Part shown: positions 36,340 to 47,735 of the stretch, one piece after another
How positions within the stretch are numbered: the stretch's first letter is position 1
How the letters are laid out: each line of letters begins with the position of its first letter
Position numbers and translations under genes: made by a program
Assembly: GCA_029204225.1 (NCBI GenBank)
Contig: CM055102.1
Coordinates: 35,398,585 to 35,462,584, forward strand
Source of the DNA: Diphasiastrum complanatum
Lineage: Eukaryota > Streptophyta > Lycopodiopsida > Lycopodiales > Lycopodiaceae
Length of the DNA stretch: 64,000 nt
Direction of reading: 5' to 3'
Notes under the pieces: generated by a model
The model's database searches: none
The model's input: the letters and a program-made list of their open reading frames with translations, nothing else
What the model was told of the DNA's origin: nothing

Positions 36340-37217
36340 TGAATCTCTTGTAATGTCATATTGCAAGAGTGTAAACCCAGACTCTATCACAGGATCACTG
36401 ATAGAAGCCCGTCTATTTTTGAGATCCAAACAATCAACAACTCTATAATTTATACTAAAGTCAAGTTTCTCTAGTCTAAAACAAAAAGGAGTACCAATTA
36501 TATCTACAACATCGGCTATGTCCTTCTCAAATTTAAGATAATCATCGAAATCTATATATGTATAAAGACTTGAAGGAGGAGGAGGAGGTGGATGTGTAGT
36601 ATCTACAGGAATTACAGGGGTATCCAAAATAGATGTAGCTATATTGACAACATTATCAAGAGCAATATTATCTACAACTGGTTCCGGATTAGGCTTCGCA
36701 GATTCTATGGTGTCTACCCTCTTTACTTTCTTTGGAGCTCTCTTGGGGCTTCCTACTTCCTAGGACGCTTGGTAGGAAGATCAGTCCTATCTAGAGGAAC
36801 AAGTCTGGGAGTAGCAGGCTAAGATACGTGTAGCTTGCATAATATCTCCCTCATCCTCATCAATAGCTGAAAGTCCTTGGGAATTATGGTGACTCTCTTG
36901 GAATGAATTGCAAACAAAAATGAATCTTCAAAAAAAAGGCTCATATAGTCTTCAGCAGCTTCCTAAAGGCACTGAAGAGCAGTGGGTGTGAATCTAACGA
37001 GCTGTCCGAGATCATTTCTAGTTATGTTTTGGACGACACGGTAGAATGGAGCCCTAGGAATCAATAGAGCGGTTGATCTCTGATACTTACATATTTCAGA
37101 GAGCCACCTGCTACGGTTGTGCATTCTAGGTCTAGCGGGAGGTGTAATGGAAACCGTAGGAGCTGAGGACGAGCCATCAGAAAAGAAATCCCTCCTTGTC
37201 TGCTTTCTCCTATCCAT
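36340..37217 (-). pseudogene. E2 gene H: H3-like fold plus linker, protease part missing
   Basis: Starts MDRRKQTRRDFFSDGSSS like E1, then EICKYQRSTALLIPRAPFYR and RFTPTALQCL. A TAG at 36965-36963 truncates the frame, but the homologous fold continues ([18 protein letters not shown]) to about 36850. Frameshifts follow in the linker, then a Pro-rich segment and YTYIDFDDYLKFEKD in another frame (36627-36340), the start of the protease-side region. The catalytic His, Asp, Gln and Cys parts are absent because E2 is cut at 36340. The loop 1 insertion seen in E1 (NDLGQLVRF) is conserved. Confidence 0.8.
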
Positions 37218-38050
37218 GGAAGTGTACTAGGGGATATCACACTTGTGCATGACAACTAGGATGACCAGGGAAGGATTATGAAGCCCTCGCAGAGGACCGA
37301 TATGTACGAAAAGAATGTATGGTATATCAGACCTGTGCGAGCTGAATATCAGAGAGATCGATTAGTATAGAAGAGAGGCGCACAAGTCCAATATGAGGAG
37401 ACACGTAGGCAGATGTATCGGACCTGTGCGCATGGAAGGCAGTAGGCAGAATATTGATTGTGAAGGAGGCACACAAGTGCGATATGCAAAGCAAAAAAAA
37501 AAGTGACAAAATTCAGCGGAGTTTCTGATTTTATATCGCGGTTCGCACATGCAAAAGAACGTCCTGTCACACATGTGAAATTTGTACAGTCAAATGCGAG
37601 AGTGACACATGTCAGATTGTCATTTTACACGTGGGATTTGTACGGGCAAATGTGAGGGTGACACGTGTTGTCAAACCGACGAATGAGCATGAGACACGTG
37701 TATTGTTGTCATTTCACATGTGTCCAGGTGTCACCTCACACGTGCCAGTGTCTGCAATCCAATCGGAAGTAAACACATGTCCATTGACCGTTGACCACAC
37801 ATGTGAAAATTCAATATAAAAGAAGGCACGAAACCCAATTAATTTTTTACTTTTTTCTTTCTTGAAATTCACGGCATATCGCTCTTGTGTGAGCTGATTG
37901 TTGTCCATTTTTAGCAACGAAACCTACTTGCGCACAAGTGCAATATTTAGTAGCTACCTGCCGTACATATCCCTCTTGTGCGCGATCTTTATAGTTAGTT
38001 TTGTTTCGTTTGTTCTCCCTCGCGCACAAGTGCGATATCTACATTAGTTC
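37218..38050. promoter_or_regulatory. E2 bidirectional H/B promoter
   Basis: TATAAAA for H at 37535-37529 (minus) and TATAAAA for B at 37815-37821, 280 bp apart. Between them lie four CACGTG palindromes and about five CACATG variants at the positions where E1 has CACGTG, consistent with C-to-T decay of CpG. The leader motif recurs about ten times: for example CACACAAGTGCGATAT (37470), ATATCGCTCTTGTGTG (37878), GCGCACAAGTGCAATAT (37931), GCGCACAAGTGCGATAT (38022). Confidence 0.75.
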
Positions 38051-39500
38051 CATGCCCTCTTCCTCAGGATCTTCACGAGATTCAGGCCTGAGTTCATTTT
38101 TTGCTGAATTTGGGATTAATGAAAATCTAGACTACTTTCACAGCCTATTCAGGCCATATTTACATGTTTTCAAGACTGCACAACCAAATTCTGATGTATT
38201 TTATGAACATTATGTTAGATTTAGGGATATACTTAGTAAGCATGTTATCTCCATAGGTTCAGTCCAGTACATGCATTATACTGATCTTGTTCATATCTTC
38301 CCAGCTTTCAGACATAGACTAGATAGAATGTATACCAAATTGTTTGATCTTTTCAAAAGTAGTTCAATTTGTCCTTATTGCAACAAGAAATGTCGATTGG
38401 TTGAATATCAGAGTGGTTTCGTACTTTTTCTGTTAGTTCAGATCCTAGTTGATGAGGAAGTTTTTGCTGCTGACCCTCCTATGGCATCATCCTATGTTCA
38501 GTCAGCTATTAAGGATATCAATCACTTTCTTACCGACAACCCTGATAAGGAAAGTGACATTATTGATATAAATACTGATGTTCTCCAAGATTCTTTTATT
38601 GGCCAAAATACATCTGCTGATAAATTGATCCCTATAGAGGAGTCCAGATGTCTTTTCAATTTGCTTGTAAATTATATAAATGACGATATATATTTTACTT
38701 CAGCTGATTTATGTAAATTTTTTTACTATCATGAAGATGAGGTTCTATGTTTATTATCCGGCACAATTTTCGAATTCTCCAACTTTGTAGATTTTCAAAC
38801 AGATGACCTTGTTGCTAGAATTGATTTTGATAATGAGGAGAGGCTTATGACCGGTGAAGAATGTCTGACTAAGACTTTATCAAATATTGATGAGGATGGG
38901 TGAGGCAGACCATCCGATGAAGAATTCACGACATTTCAATCCCAGATGGGCTTGCCTCGTCCATCATTAATACATTTCACTGATGATTTCACTTTAGTAG
39001 GTGGTCATTATATTGATCATCCTGATCTGGTTGCTGCTGATGATGAAGAATGTGTAAGTGTTTAAACTTCCTTGCATTAGAATGTTTTTAACCACTGAAT
39101 GTGTTTTTGCTAACATATTTCTTATTGCAGGATGCTCTCATAATTGATGATTTTGCTGCAAGACGAGGTGGTTTTAGACAACATGCATCCTCATTCCAGA
39201 GGAATAGTGGACCTGGCCACTATCTTAGGCATTTCCTGAAGAATGAAATTTGTATTGCTCATTCCAAGCTGAGCCCAATTGGGGAGAGTCTTATAATGGC
39301 AATTAAAACTTTATCATTTTATCTAGGAGGACATAAATTTTTTAAGACAAATAAGATCATTTTTGTCAAAAGATCTTATGTTTTGAACATTCTAGGTTTT
39401 ACTATTGGGAATGTTCCTTTAAGGAGCTCCCATTATTCATTGTATTCCACTTATATTGAACTTAGTAGAAATAAGGATAATGCACATCTATTAGATGCAT
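38051..39500 (+). pseudogene. E2 gene B: best-preserved copy of the unknown protein
   Basis: The likely start is MPSSSGSS at 38051; an upstream in-frame ATG at 38001 lies in the motif-rich leader and is not conserved. One open frame of about 283 codons runs to a TGA at 38901-38903 (AGA in E1). Homology continues to the donor at 39054 and, after TTGCAG, exon 2 (39131-). Conserved blocks: FFAEFGINENLDYFHSLF, CPYCNKKCRLVEYQSGFV, EDEVLCLLSG, IAHSKLSP, IMAIKTLSFYLGG, PLRSSHYSLYSTYIELS. Predicted mainly helical with an acidic middle. The last residues (after NAHLLDA) are lost in the B/C deletion. Not recognised. Confidence 0.75.
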
Positions 39501-39502
39501 CA

Positions 39503-41155
39503 CCGTGAGAGACATTATACATACATTTCAATGTTTTCAAATCACCTGCTAAGTGCCATTCAACATTGAAGTCTCCAACTCCTGGAACATTGAGAAGTCC
39601 TCCATCCATATGGTCCTTGATGATCCTAGGATAAGATGTCTTTGAGAATATCCATGATAATATATCATGATCCTCTTTCAGCACCTGTCCAAAGAATTAA
39701 TCAGACTTAGTTTACAATGTACTAATACTATTCAATGAATGTAATGTAATAATGAGGCTAGTTACTTGAAACGCTGCCAACCACCATATATCATTTTCTA
39801 ACTGGACACTGAATTTGAAACCTTCTTGGTTCTCTATTTGTGATAGAGCACCATTCATGAGAGTTATACTAACCCTTTCCATCTTCTGCCCTTTCACAAT
39901 ATGACTCATCTAACTTAAGTACTATGATTACTTTGCCATTCACCTTTTCATAGGTTATATCATAGAATGTGACAATGTATCTCAACAAGTAATTTAGATC
40001 AACAAATAAATTGTTTGATGAATTATAGAATATCGATCTTCCATCAGTTTCATACACCTCCTCAATATGAAATGGGGTTCCAGTGATCTTATGCATACCT
40101 ATGTTTAATGTATCCCTCTCTTTCTTCAAGTGATATGTCCTAGGGATTGGGACTTTTCTAATTTGAACTTGCTTAAAAGCTTCTCTAACTAGTTTAAATA
40201 TTGTTGCATATGCTTCCCTACTAATACCTGCAAAATCACAAGCACCCTGAAGTATAGTCTTATCTAAAATATTTTGAATGTCCACCATCAAATACTCTAC
40301 TATTTTACACTTTACATTTGAAATCCTATTGTTCATCATGATACGCTCAGTGGATTTGCAAGTCAATATTGTGCCCAATGACATTCCTAGTGAAGCGTTG
40401 TCTTTAATATTCCGAGGAGCTACTAATGCAAATCTGCACAAAAAAAAAAAATAGATAGTTAACATAATATCACCATAACTAAAATTAAATCCAAATGTCA
40501 TTGAAAAACCTACAAAAATCATAATATGCTTACTTGAATGCACGAATCCTTCTATTTCGATAACCTCCTTTTGAAAGCATTTGAATATCCTTGCAACTTT
40601 GTCGCTTTCGCTTCTTACTTTCAGCCTTCTTCTTTGCCAATTCCACATCCTTCAATGATTGTAAGTTTTCAATACAAATAGATTGTAAGATTGATTGCTT
40701 TTGCTCTAGTTCTGATTTGATATTAATTGTTATCTTCTGTAATGATTCATTATTTTTTTAAGTTATTCATTTTCTTCTAATGTCTTTTGGAGATGACAAT
40801 CTCTATTCTGACAATAAGAGGATATCCGAATTAACTCACCTTCTAAAAAGTGAAGTTTATTCATATAAGATTGTTTTCTATGGTTCTGGAATCTTTCACA
40901 ATATCCTAGTAATCCACTATGCCCATTGCATATCCATGTAACTAAATGAGTTATTGAGGAGAATGTGGGATGTGTCAAAGTGCTTGGATCTTGTGGATAT
41001 AATGTTCCATCTATCCACAAATCCAAGTTTTTTTTTTCTTCTGCCCTGTAACTAAAACGATCCTTAGCAGATATTTGAATTCCTTTGCCTCCTCTTCTCT
41101 GCAAAGGTGCCAAATCAATAGAGATATCCACATGTAGATGATACAATGTCATCAT
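39503..41155 (-). pseudogene. E2 gene C: coiled-coil plus transposase-like protein, 3' end deleted
   Basis: Start ATG at 41155 (MMTLYHLHVDI). The first exon has DGTLYPQDPSTLTHP, GLLGYCERF and a coiled coil; a CAA-to-TAA stop lies near 40763. A basic NRRIRAFK segment precedes an intron of about 110 bp (donor near 40535, acceptor near 40436). Exon 2 has SLGMSLGTIL, LQGACDFAGISREAYATIFK, and VLKLDES (first candidate catalytic Asp). Exon 3 (39684 downward) has EWHLAGDLKTLKCMYNVSHG and stops at the deletion junction near 39503. Zinc-like and LHAE parts are missing. Divergent outer promoter not identified. Confidence 0.75.
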
Positions 41156-41698
41156 AAAAAAAACAATAGAATAATCAGTTGCATCAAAGTACTATGACCA
41201 GATTCTATGAAGAAAAACAAAATACTCATCTTTGATTATATTATATACTCTTTGTACAATCAATCCAATATCCATGCTTGTATGCTTGATTCAAATTTGG
41301 AAATGCGGCTCATTGTTTCATTCCAATAGGTAGTTGGCGCTCATATTTCCATTCCAATGTGATGATGGCATTCATAATTGGAGATGGAACCCATATTTCC
41401 ATTCTCGTGGAAGGAATGCATATGTAAACATTTTGCAATTTTATTTTATTCGAATTTGGGGATGACGGACATATTCTAGATCCAGTGAAAATATTGCCCT
41501 TTTCGTAACCAATGGAGGAAATATTTTTGAATTTAGTCAAGTTATACTGCGAACTATTTACAGTTCTTAACTATGACTATAGACACTGTGGTTAGATCAT
41601 TGGGAGTTGGGGAGGCCACGGGAGTGGTGGGGGCAAGCAAATAAACAATATTGTTTTTTTTATTTTAATATTTTTCTATATCCTACATGGCATTCCTT

Positions 41699-41734
41699 AA
41701 AGTGTCTTTTTGGTATTGAGAACTCCTCTAATGG
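41699..41734 (-). repeat. E2 right terminal inverted repeat (C side)
   Basis: Read on the minus strand from 41734: CCATTAGAGGAGTTCTCAAT, then ACCAAAAAGACACTTT, followed inside by GAATGCCATGTAGGA, which also lies inside the C-side end of E3 (AAATGCCATGTAGGA near 47719). This gives both sides of the family a shared outer and side-specific inner sequence. Confidence 0.75.
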
Positions 41735-43660
41735 GACTTGAATGGCAAAAACAAAACAGATTACAAAATTCAATATAGGTCGTGCAAGATTAGCAAAGAA
41801 CAAGGTAAATATTCGATAGTAATTTGCATGAGCCATAAAAATGTATACTCCTCTAATTGTTCCTGGTGGAGGGACTTCCACAATAATCTTGATTTTGGAA
41901 TAATCTGTAGCAATTCCATGTCTCAAAATCACATGGCCAAGAACAACTCCATGAGTGACCCATATTTGGCATTTTTCTAGATTTAAGAAAAGTTGGTATT
42001 TACGACATCATTCAAATTTTTCCAAATGATCCAAATGGTCTGTATAAAAATAATTTTCTACAAATACTTCTTAAAAACAAACTACATAACTCATTGAAAA
42101 GAACTCGATGTGTTACAAAGTCCATATGATTTAGAATTTGATCATTAGTGAGTTCTCATCGTAAGATAAGAATGACTAACATGAATAAATTCATCTTCAA
42201 TAGGATCTAGAATTGGATCAGTCATAAATATCCATGCCACATTCATCATATTGATTGAAAATGTTATTGGTGTATCAAGGGTACGATCAGTTACAAGAAT
42301 ATTACTTACATCTGACTTGTCATCCCTTTTGCACATAGAGCCTGTTGTACAATCCACAATTGTGAGAGCTTGATTCCAGTTAAGATTATCTGTTTGAGAG
42401 TTATAATGAACTCCCAAAGCTTTATCTGCTCTATCACAAGAATGATCCGTGGTTGATGAATCATCATCTTCCTTTTGAACTGCTGGTTTAATTGTCCATG
42501 TCAATGGATCAACTTTGACTGCACATGAACAATTTTGAAATGCGATCTTTCTTATTCCCCAGTTATGAATTACTTGCACATGTAACCATGGGAATCCCAA
42601 TAAAATGCAGTTAACCGATGGTGCTCCAGTAAATCAATTACCACAAAAGTAATGACAAACTGGATATCCACAATTTTCACTAGTATATCTTCACTATACC
42701 TTTAGGTCCTGATCAACTAACTTAATAGCAAAATTGACAAGTTTAATTGTTGTGAGACTCCATTTGGCACGTGATTTTGTTGAGATCAGATTGACTCCTG
42801 AATCTCCATCTATCATGGTTGTCTCTCGACTAAATTGTTTATGTTGTATTGGCGAGGTGATATTTCTCTGTTCACTCTCCTAGGTTGCCCCTGCATTGAG
42901 TACCTCATTTGAATCTTCAAATCTGGCACAATATAATGGATCCTACTAGACCTTCGGTTCAGTCTTCATTAATCTCTCGCCTAATACTTCTTTGGCTTGA
43001 GGCACCAATTTCAAGAATTCTCCCAAAGTAATGTTCATCTTACTTGACTAAATATTTACGATAAGTTCTTTTTGTGGCATCTCTGGTTCAATAATCTTGA
43101 ATTGTTCTTCACGATGATATAACCGAGTGTTAATATCTGTACGTTGATGTGATCTTTGCAAGGGATCTAGCAAATCTGTTTGTGACAAAGGTATGGAATG
43201 AATCTGTACTACAGTTCAAACTTTTTCCAGTGGCTTCTTCTTCTTGGAGATCTTTAATCCACTGTCTCATGTTATGGTATTTTTTCTTCTCAGAATTGAG
43301 ATTTGGATACACACTTGATGCGGTAAAAAATTCAGTAACGAACATATTCTACAGGTATTGGTTCAACAACAACTCCTTTCTGCTTCTTAGCTCTCATGAC
43401 AACCATTACTGGAGCACATGAATCATCATAATGAACTGCTAATCTTTGCTTGATCGTAATCATATTCAAAAGAGCAGTTACAGGCAGTGGTTTTGGTCTA
43501 GTAGGACAGTCTTTATAGCAATGTCCATATCTACATTCTCGACATTATGCAATCCTATAATTTTACATCCAAGTGATGCTCAAGCCCACTGTCTAGACTA
43601 TTATTGTTGTGCAACAACAAAGATAGCATATTGTTCTGAAGGACCAATGTTTTGATGGGT
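41735..43660 (-). mobile_element. Ty3/gypsy retrotransposon remnant
   Basis: Minus-strand pieces in gypsy order. A zinc-knuckle-like CRECRYGHCYKDCP lies near 43530-43490 (one residue shorter than standard spacing). A retropepsin-like MIDGDSGVNLIS is near 42810-42770, then FPWLHVQVIHNWG (42590-). Reverse transcriptase tail follows: LEKCQIWVTHGVVLGHVIL, HGIATDYSKIKIIVE and FMAHANYYRIF (42000-41750). Many stops. The RT frame runs straight into the E2 terminus at 41734. Confidence 0.65.
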
Positions 43661-44488
43661 TTTGAAATTTTGTGAGTAAATCATTTGTGAGTTTTGCGAG
43701 TTTTTTTCATAACTTGCTTGTGAAATTTCATAGCACATGGCATGCTAGCAAATGTAGGCCTTTGGGACTTCTGGGCAGACCAAGTCCCGAGGCTAGGACC
43801 TAGTGCATTAGCTAGGTCCAAGGCTAGGTCCAATCTCATGGTCAAGTAAGCCCAAGAGGGCTATGAATACAAGAAATCGCAATAAGACTCCTTGTGGTTC
43901 CGCGTGGTCCAACCACCACTAAGAAAACGCAAGGAGCCTTCTCACAGTTCCTTGTGGTGGGCTGGATCGCAAGGAGTCTTCTAGTCCACCGCAAGAAGGT
44001 TCCATGTGGTCCCTCATAGTTTAGGGTCTAGGGTTTAGGTTACCCAACCCAACGAACCATAAGGAACCCCAAGGGACCATAAGGAGCCTTCTTGTGGTCC
44101 TAGCCCACCGCAAGGGACCACAAGAAGGCTCCTTGTGGCCCCTCACGGTTTAGGATTTAGGGTTTAGGGTACCCAACCCAATGGACCATAAGGAGCCCCC
44201 CACCCCAAGGACCACAAGGAGCCTTCTTAAAAACATGACTAAATATGCAGAATAGCAAAACAGAAAACTATGATTCTTGTAGATATCAAATGAGCAGACA
44301 TAAAACTTAAAGATGTCGTATCTGACCTTAGATCAATGATTAATTCAAGGATAAAAAATATGTAGGAAGAATTTTGAATAAAATTGAAACACCAAGGAGA
44401 AAACTGTGAGCTTAATCTCCAATAGTCCCCCTTAAGGTCTTTGAGAAAGAACATAGTATTTTATACAAATGTCAAAATTTGGTACAAT
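43661..44488. repeat. Imperfect repeats with AAGGAGCCTTCTTGTGGTCC words
   Basis: From about 43860 to 44225, short related units (AAGGAGCC, CTTGTGGTCC and complements) recur in both orientations. A larger unit starting GTTTAGG...TTTAGG(G/T)TACCCAACCCAA occurs twice (about 44021 and 44146), period near 125 bp. No coding sequence. Confidence 0.65.
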
Positions 44489-45003
44489 TTAGTTTCTCTC
44501 GCCTCTGAATCTGCGTGCTAACATAAGATCCTTGGGCAATATTGTCACCCTTTTCCTATGGATTGCACATAGGTTAGCATCACCAAGTAGTTGAGCAATG
44601 TACATCTCAGCAGCTTTTTGGATGGTTGATACAGCCTCCGCTGTGACTCTAAAACCTAATCTAAATTTGTCAATGACTTCCTTTACCAGCCGAATGAAGG
44701 GGGCTCTTAATATAAGAAATCCAGTTGAGTTTTGATATTGTTTGATCTCTTTTAACCACTTTGCAATTCGTGGCTGTCATTGTTGCCTTGGTGGGTGTGG
44801 TTGCATCTTTTGAAGCTGCTTCCCTGCCTAAGGTGGTGGCAAGGTCCTTGCCCGTCTTCGATTCACTGGCAGCTCTGGGATTGCCGGATTGTACTCTTGT
44901 GCCTACGATTGATTACTTGTCATCAGGATTGCCTGATCTGGCTTTCCGGGGTCACTGCTAGTCTTCTTGCCTTGCTCTTGTTCTGTGACTTGCGGATTTT
45001 CAC
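44489..45003 (-). pseudogene. Separate histone H3-like gene, frameshifted in the tail
   Basis: The frame 44776-44489 reads IAKWLKEIKQYQNSTGFLI, then RAPFIRLV, LCAIHRKRVTILPKD and ends LARRFRGERN-stop, the canonical H3 C-terminal position. From EIKQY to the end it has the exact canonical length with no loop 1 insertion, and about half the residues match canonical H3. It lacks any protease extension, so it differs from gene H. Upstream, basic Ser/Thr/Lys-rich tail-like stretches appear in other frames (KIRKSQNKSKARRLAVTPES from 45003; GKDLATTLGREAASKDATT around 44845), indicating one or more frameshifts or a lost intron. A CTTAG acceptor-like site lies at 45004-45008. Confidence 0.75.
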
Positions 45004-45203
45004 CTAAGGTGTGGCTTTGTCAGATCCCACCAACAAGCTCATCATAGGTCCCATTATTGGGTCTTGAACATCTCCAAGTGACTACAACAGTGTCAATTCC
45101 CCATATGGTAGTCCCATCTCCTGTGAACCAGCCAACAGATCTAATAGCCCAAAGATATCCGTCGGCAAAGGACCTGAAGCCCCTAGCTTCACGTTTTTGA
45201 AAT

Positions 45204-45647
45204 TCATGGCCGCTTCCCGTTGGCTGTGTGTTGAGGAGGGACTACGTAATTGCTATTGTTGTTGAAACTGTTCCTGTTGGTCCAGCTCCTGTTGTTGACC
45301 TGGGGAATTGTCTCCGTAGCTCTCACCTCCATAATTTGTGGAATTGTCTCCGCAACTCCCATCTGCACATTCGTAGCACCCACCTGCATATCCGCAGCTC
45401 CCACCTACATATCCGGCTGCTGTTGCTGCTGCTCATCTACCTACTCTTGCACCTGCTGCTCTTGGTGATCTTGCTCCTGCTCTTGTGGCTCTTGCAAGAC
45501 ATCAGTCATCTGCCTATCCGCAGGATCTGCCATTGAGGCAGTCGATGCAATATTTGTTGAGGATTGGGCTTCTTGGCTGTGTTTGGGACTTTTGCTTGGG
45601 ATCGGACTTCTATTGGCCTCGCCATCTAATGCCGTAGTGTATCCCAT
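45204..45647 (-). CDS. Gln-rich open frames upstream of the H3-like gene
   Basis: Two frames (45647-45441 and 45404-45204) encode Gln/Glu-rich sequence (PQEQEQDHQEQQ) and a short repeat (QVGA-ADM, QVGATNV, with ETIPQ twice). They have the same orientation as the H3-like gene and end about 200 bp before its tail. They could be an exon of the same gene or unrelated low-complexity sequence; no family recognised. Confidence 0.25.
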
Positions 45648-46489
45648 TGTATTAAAGCTGCAACCCTAGGAACTCTAGTAGTTTGTTTTGTGTGTGCCAT
45701 GTCTTTTGACATTTAGGAAGGTGAATGAGATACCAGAATATATTATGGTAGTGGGAGTGCTAAGCACGAGCCTAATCTCATTCAGATAAAAAAAATAGCA
45801 TGAGCTCTGAAACCAAAAGGGTGAATGTGGCTCCATGCACCCTTTTATTTGGGAGATTTCTTTTTGTAGTAATATGTTGTTGAGAGATGGACTGTAGAAT
45901 GAAATAGTTGTAGCGAAAAGTAGGTTCACAACATATGCTCGGGTAAATAGGTAATTTCTCCCCTAGGTGAAGTCTATGTGATGGATGTACTAAAGGTGTA
46001 GTTAATGCTATTTTCTAGGGCTTTCAAGTGTAGTTATTGCTCTTTGTAGGGTTAATGTAGGGTTAACATTAAGAAGTGTACCATGTGGGTCCACAGTCTA
46101 ACATTTGAATTTGCCATGTCATATGGACCATCCCACCTCATTTGTCACACTTTTATTGGTACAGATGCTGTCATTAACACTAATTATAATTGGTGAAGAG
46201 GCCCTTTTGAGTTCAAAAAAGGCCCTAATGCATCCATTCTATGGTGCATTGGTTGGACAATGGCAACATCATGTGAAGGTCCAGCTTGACCCTTCGTCCA
46301 TTATGGTCGATGTCTATTTCTAGCCAATGCTCTTTTTTCTTCTCTTGTTCGTATAATTCCAACCACTTATCCATCGCTCCATAATTATAGAACATGGAAG
46401 TAGAAATTTTTTCTCTAAGAAAAGGTGTCATTTTCTTAGAAGCACCTATACCTTGGGGTTTTTCGCCTTTTATCTCATTGTTCTCCTCA
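45648..46489. other. No supported gene
   Basis: Only short frames. The minus-strand frame at 46431-46225 (MTPFLREKISTSMFYNYG) may continue the tnp2 fragment that ends near 46490, but no conserved motif is visible. Confidence 0.3.
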
Positions 46490-46880
46490 TCATTCCATAG
46501 CCGTAGAGTAGACGGATGTATTTAAAGCAAAAAATTTAGTGACATAAATAAGAGATTCTTGCACTAACCACCCCTCGGCCATGCTTCCCTTTGGTCTTGT
46601 CTTTTGACATACAAAATCTTTCAAAACTTTCATGAATCTGTCCAAAAAAAATCCACCTATAAACATGTATTGCATGATGAGAGCAGTGTTCAATGACATA
46701 GAAAAAAAATGATGCTAAATATATTGAAGCCACAAAAACCAAAATCATATATTTTGTTCCTCGAGTGCACAAGACCAACAATACCAATTTCTTGGACCAA
46801 GTGCACAAGTAGATGCACTTGTATGTTTAATATGGGGGCTGAAAAATCTCTCTCAGGCATAGATGCAGCCTCCACTATAT
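46490..46880 (-). pseudogene. C-terminal fragment of a CACTA tnp2 transposase
   Basis: On the minus strand, APILNIQVHLLVHLVQEIGI is followed, after an insertion-like gap, by FFLDRFMKVLKDFVCQKTRP and KGSMAEGWLVQESLIYVTKF. This is the conserved tail of tnp2-type transposases (normally ...VHL..HL..E....GPV.YRWM.P.ER....LK..V.N...PEG.IAE.Y...E). The DDE core is absent. Frameshifted. Confidence 0.65.
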
Positions 46881-47621
46881 CTTCAGGTTTTTTTTCTCAC
46901 ATCTATCTCACGAATCTCCTTGTCACACATCCATCTACATCATATTTGTAGTATATGATCATCATATGACTTTATCGATCTCGTATATAGAATAAATATG
47001 CAATAGCATAAAACGTGAATGAAAGAAATGTAAGTACTTGACAATTGTTAGGTCTTCAACATCCACACCGGCTATGGCTCCAAATAGCATGACTATGGCA
47101 GTCTCCCAACTAGTCTATGCTATGGATTCTCCAACTAGCTTGGATATGGATGCAAGAAAGACAGTCATGAGCATGGTGGTGAGTATTCTGATGGGTAAGG
47201 TCTGCTCTTCTCTCATTTCTCTACTTAGGAACTGACTCAAATGATGGCTTAACCTAAAACCCAGCTTCACAAAGGCTTAACCTACTTGTAAAAGGCCCAA
47301 TGATAAAATAAAACTAATTAACTTGGTTCATAGAAATTATGATACACAGTGTAACAATTATAAATCATCACAGAGGAGAACTCTCAATGAAAGAAGATAA
47401 AGCTCTATTATGCAAATGAGGTTCTTCTCACAAAATGGACTCTTCCACTCCTATATATACTTGGAGTGGTCGTCACTTACAAAAAGGCACTATGGGACAA
47501 ATAGGCCACATAGGCTTAACTTGATTAGATTGGTACCATGGGACAAACCCCCAATGGACCATAAACAACTGAAATCACTTAAGTTGAACATATTTAGACT
47601 AGTTTGAGTTCCAATCTTCTA
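46881..47621. other. No supported gene left of E3
   Basis: Sequence without a recognisable frame. Near 47445-47470 a TATATATACTTGGAGTGG stretch could be an LTR promoter, but no LTR could be delimited. Confidence 0.25.
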
Positions 47622-47679
47622 GACTTAGGCCTAGAACTAAACAACTTTAAGCCGTTACAACATGGCGCAAAGGCCTAAA

Positions 47680-47735
47680 CATTAGAGAAAATATGGGCCC
47701 AAAGAGGGCCCTATAAGAAATGCCATGTAGGAGAG
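47680..47735 (+). repeat. E3 left terminal inverted repeat (C side)
   Basis: CATTAGAGAAAATATGGGCC then CAAAGAGGGCCC, AAATGCCATGTAGGA. The first 11 bases are identical to the inverted right end, and 15 of the next 22 match. Confidence 0.7.

Larger units (their letters stand above)
36340..41734 (+). mobile_element. E2: copy of the four-gene E element, A side truncated
   Basis: Order: H (-, 37217-36340, 3' part lost), promoter, B (+, 38051-39500), C (-, 41155-39503), right terminus at 41734. Gene A and the protease half of H are missing because the left side breaks at 36340. The convergent ends of B and C are joined by a deletion at about 39500 that removed the last part of both. The right end, read inward, is CCATTAGAGGAGTTCTCAAT, matching the left end of E1 in inverted orientation. 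The outer flank is a gypsy reverse transcriptase frame, so E2 inserted into (or was joined to) that element. Confidence 0.85.

Noticed and set aside
42145-42600. Independent host gene on the minus strand
   Set aside because: It lies between gypsy protease and RT blocks in the same orientation and fits the linker of that element.
44010-44170. TTTAGGG words resembling plant telomere repeats
   Set aside because: Only two or three units in each of two places, within a larger imperfect repeat; not a telomeric array.
44761-44961. Plus-strand ORF with a signal-peptide-like start (MQFVAVIVALVGVVASFEAA)
   Set aside because: It is antisense to the tail region of the H3-like gene and ends abruptly; no family resemblance.
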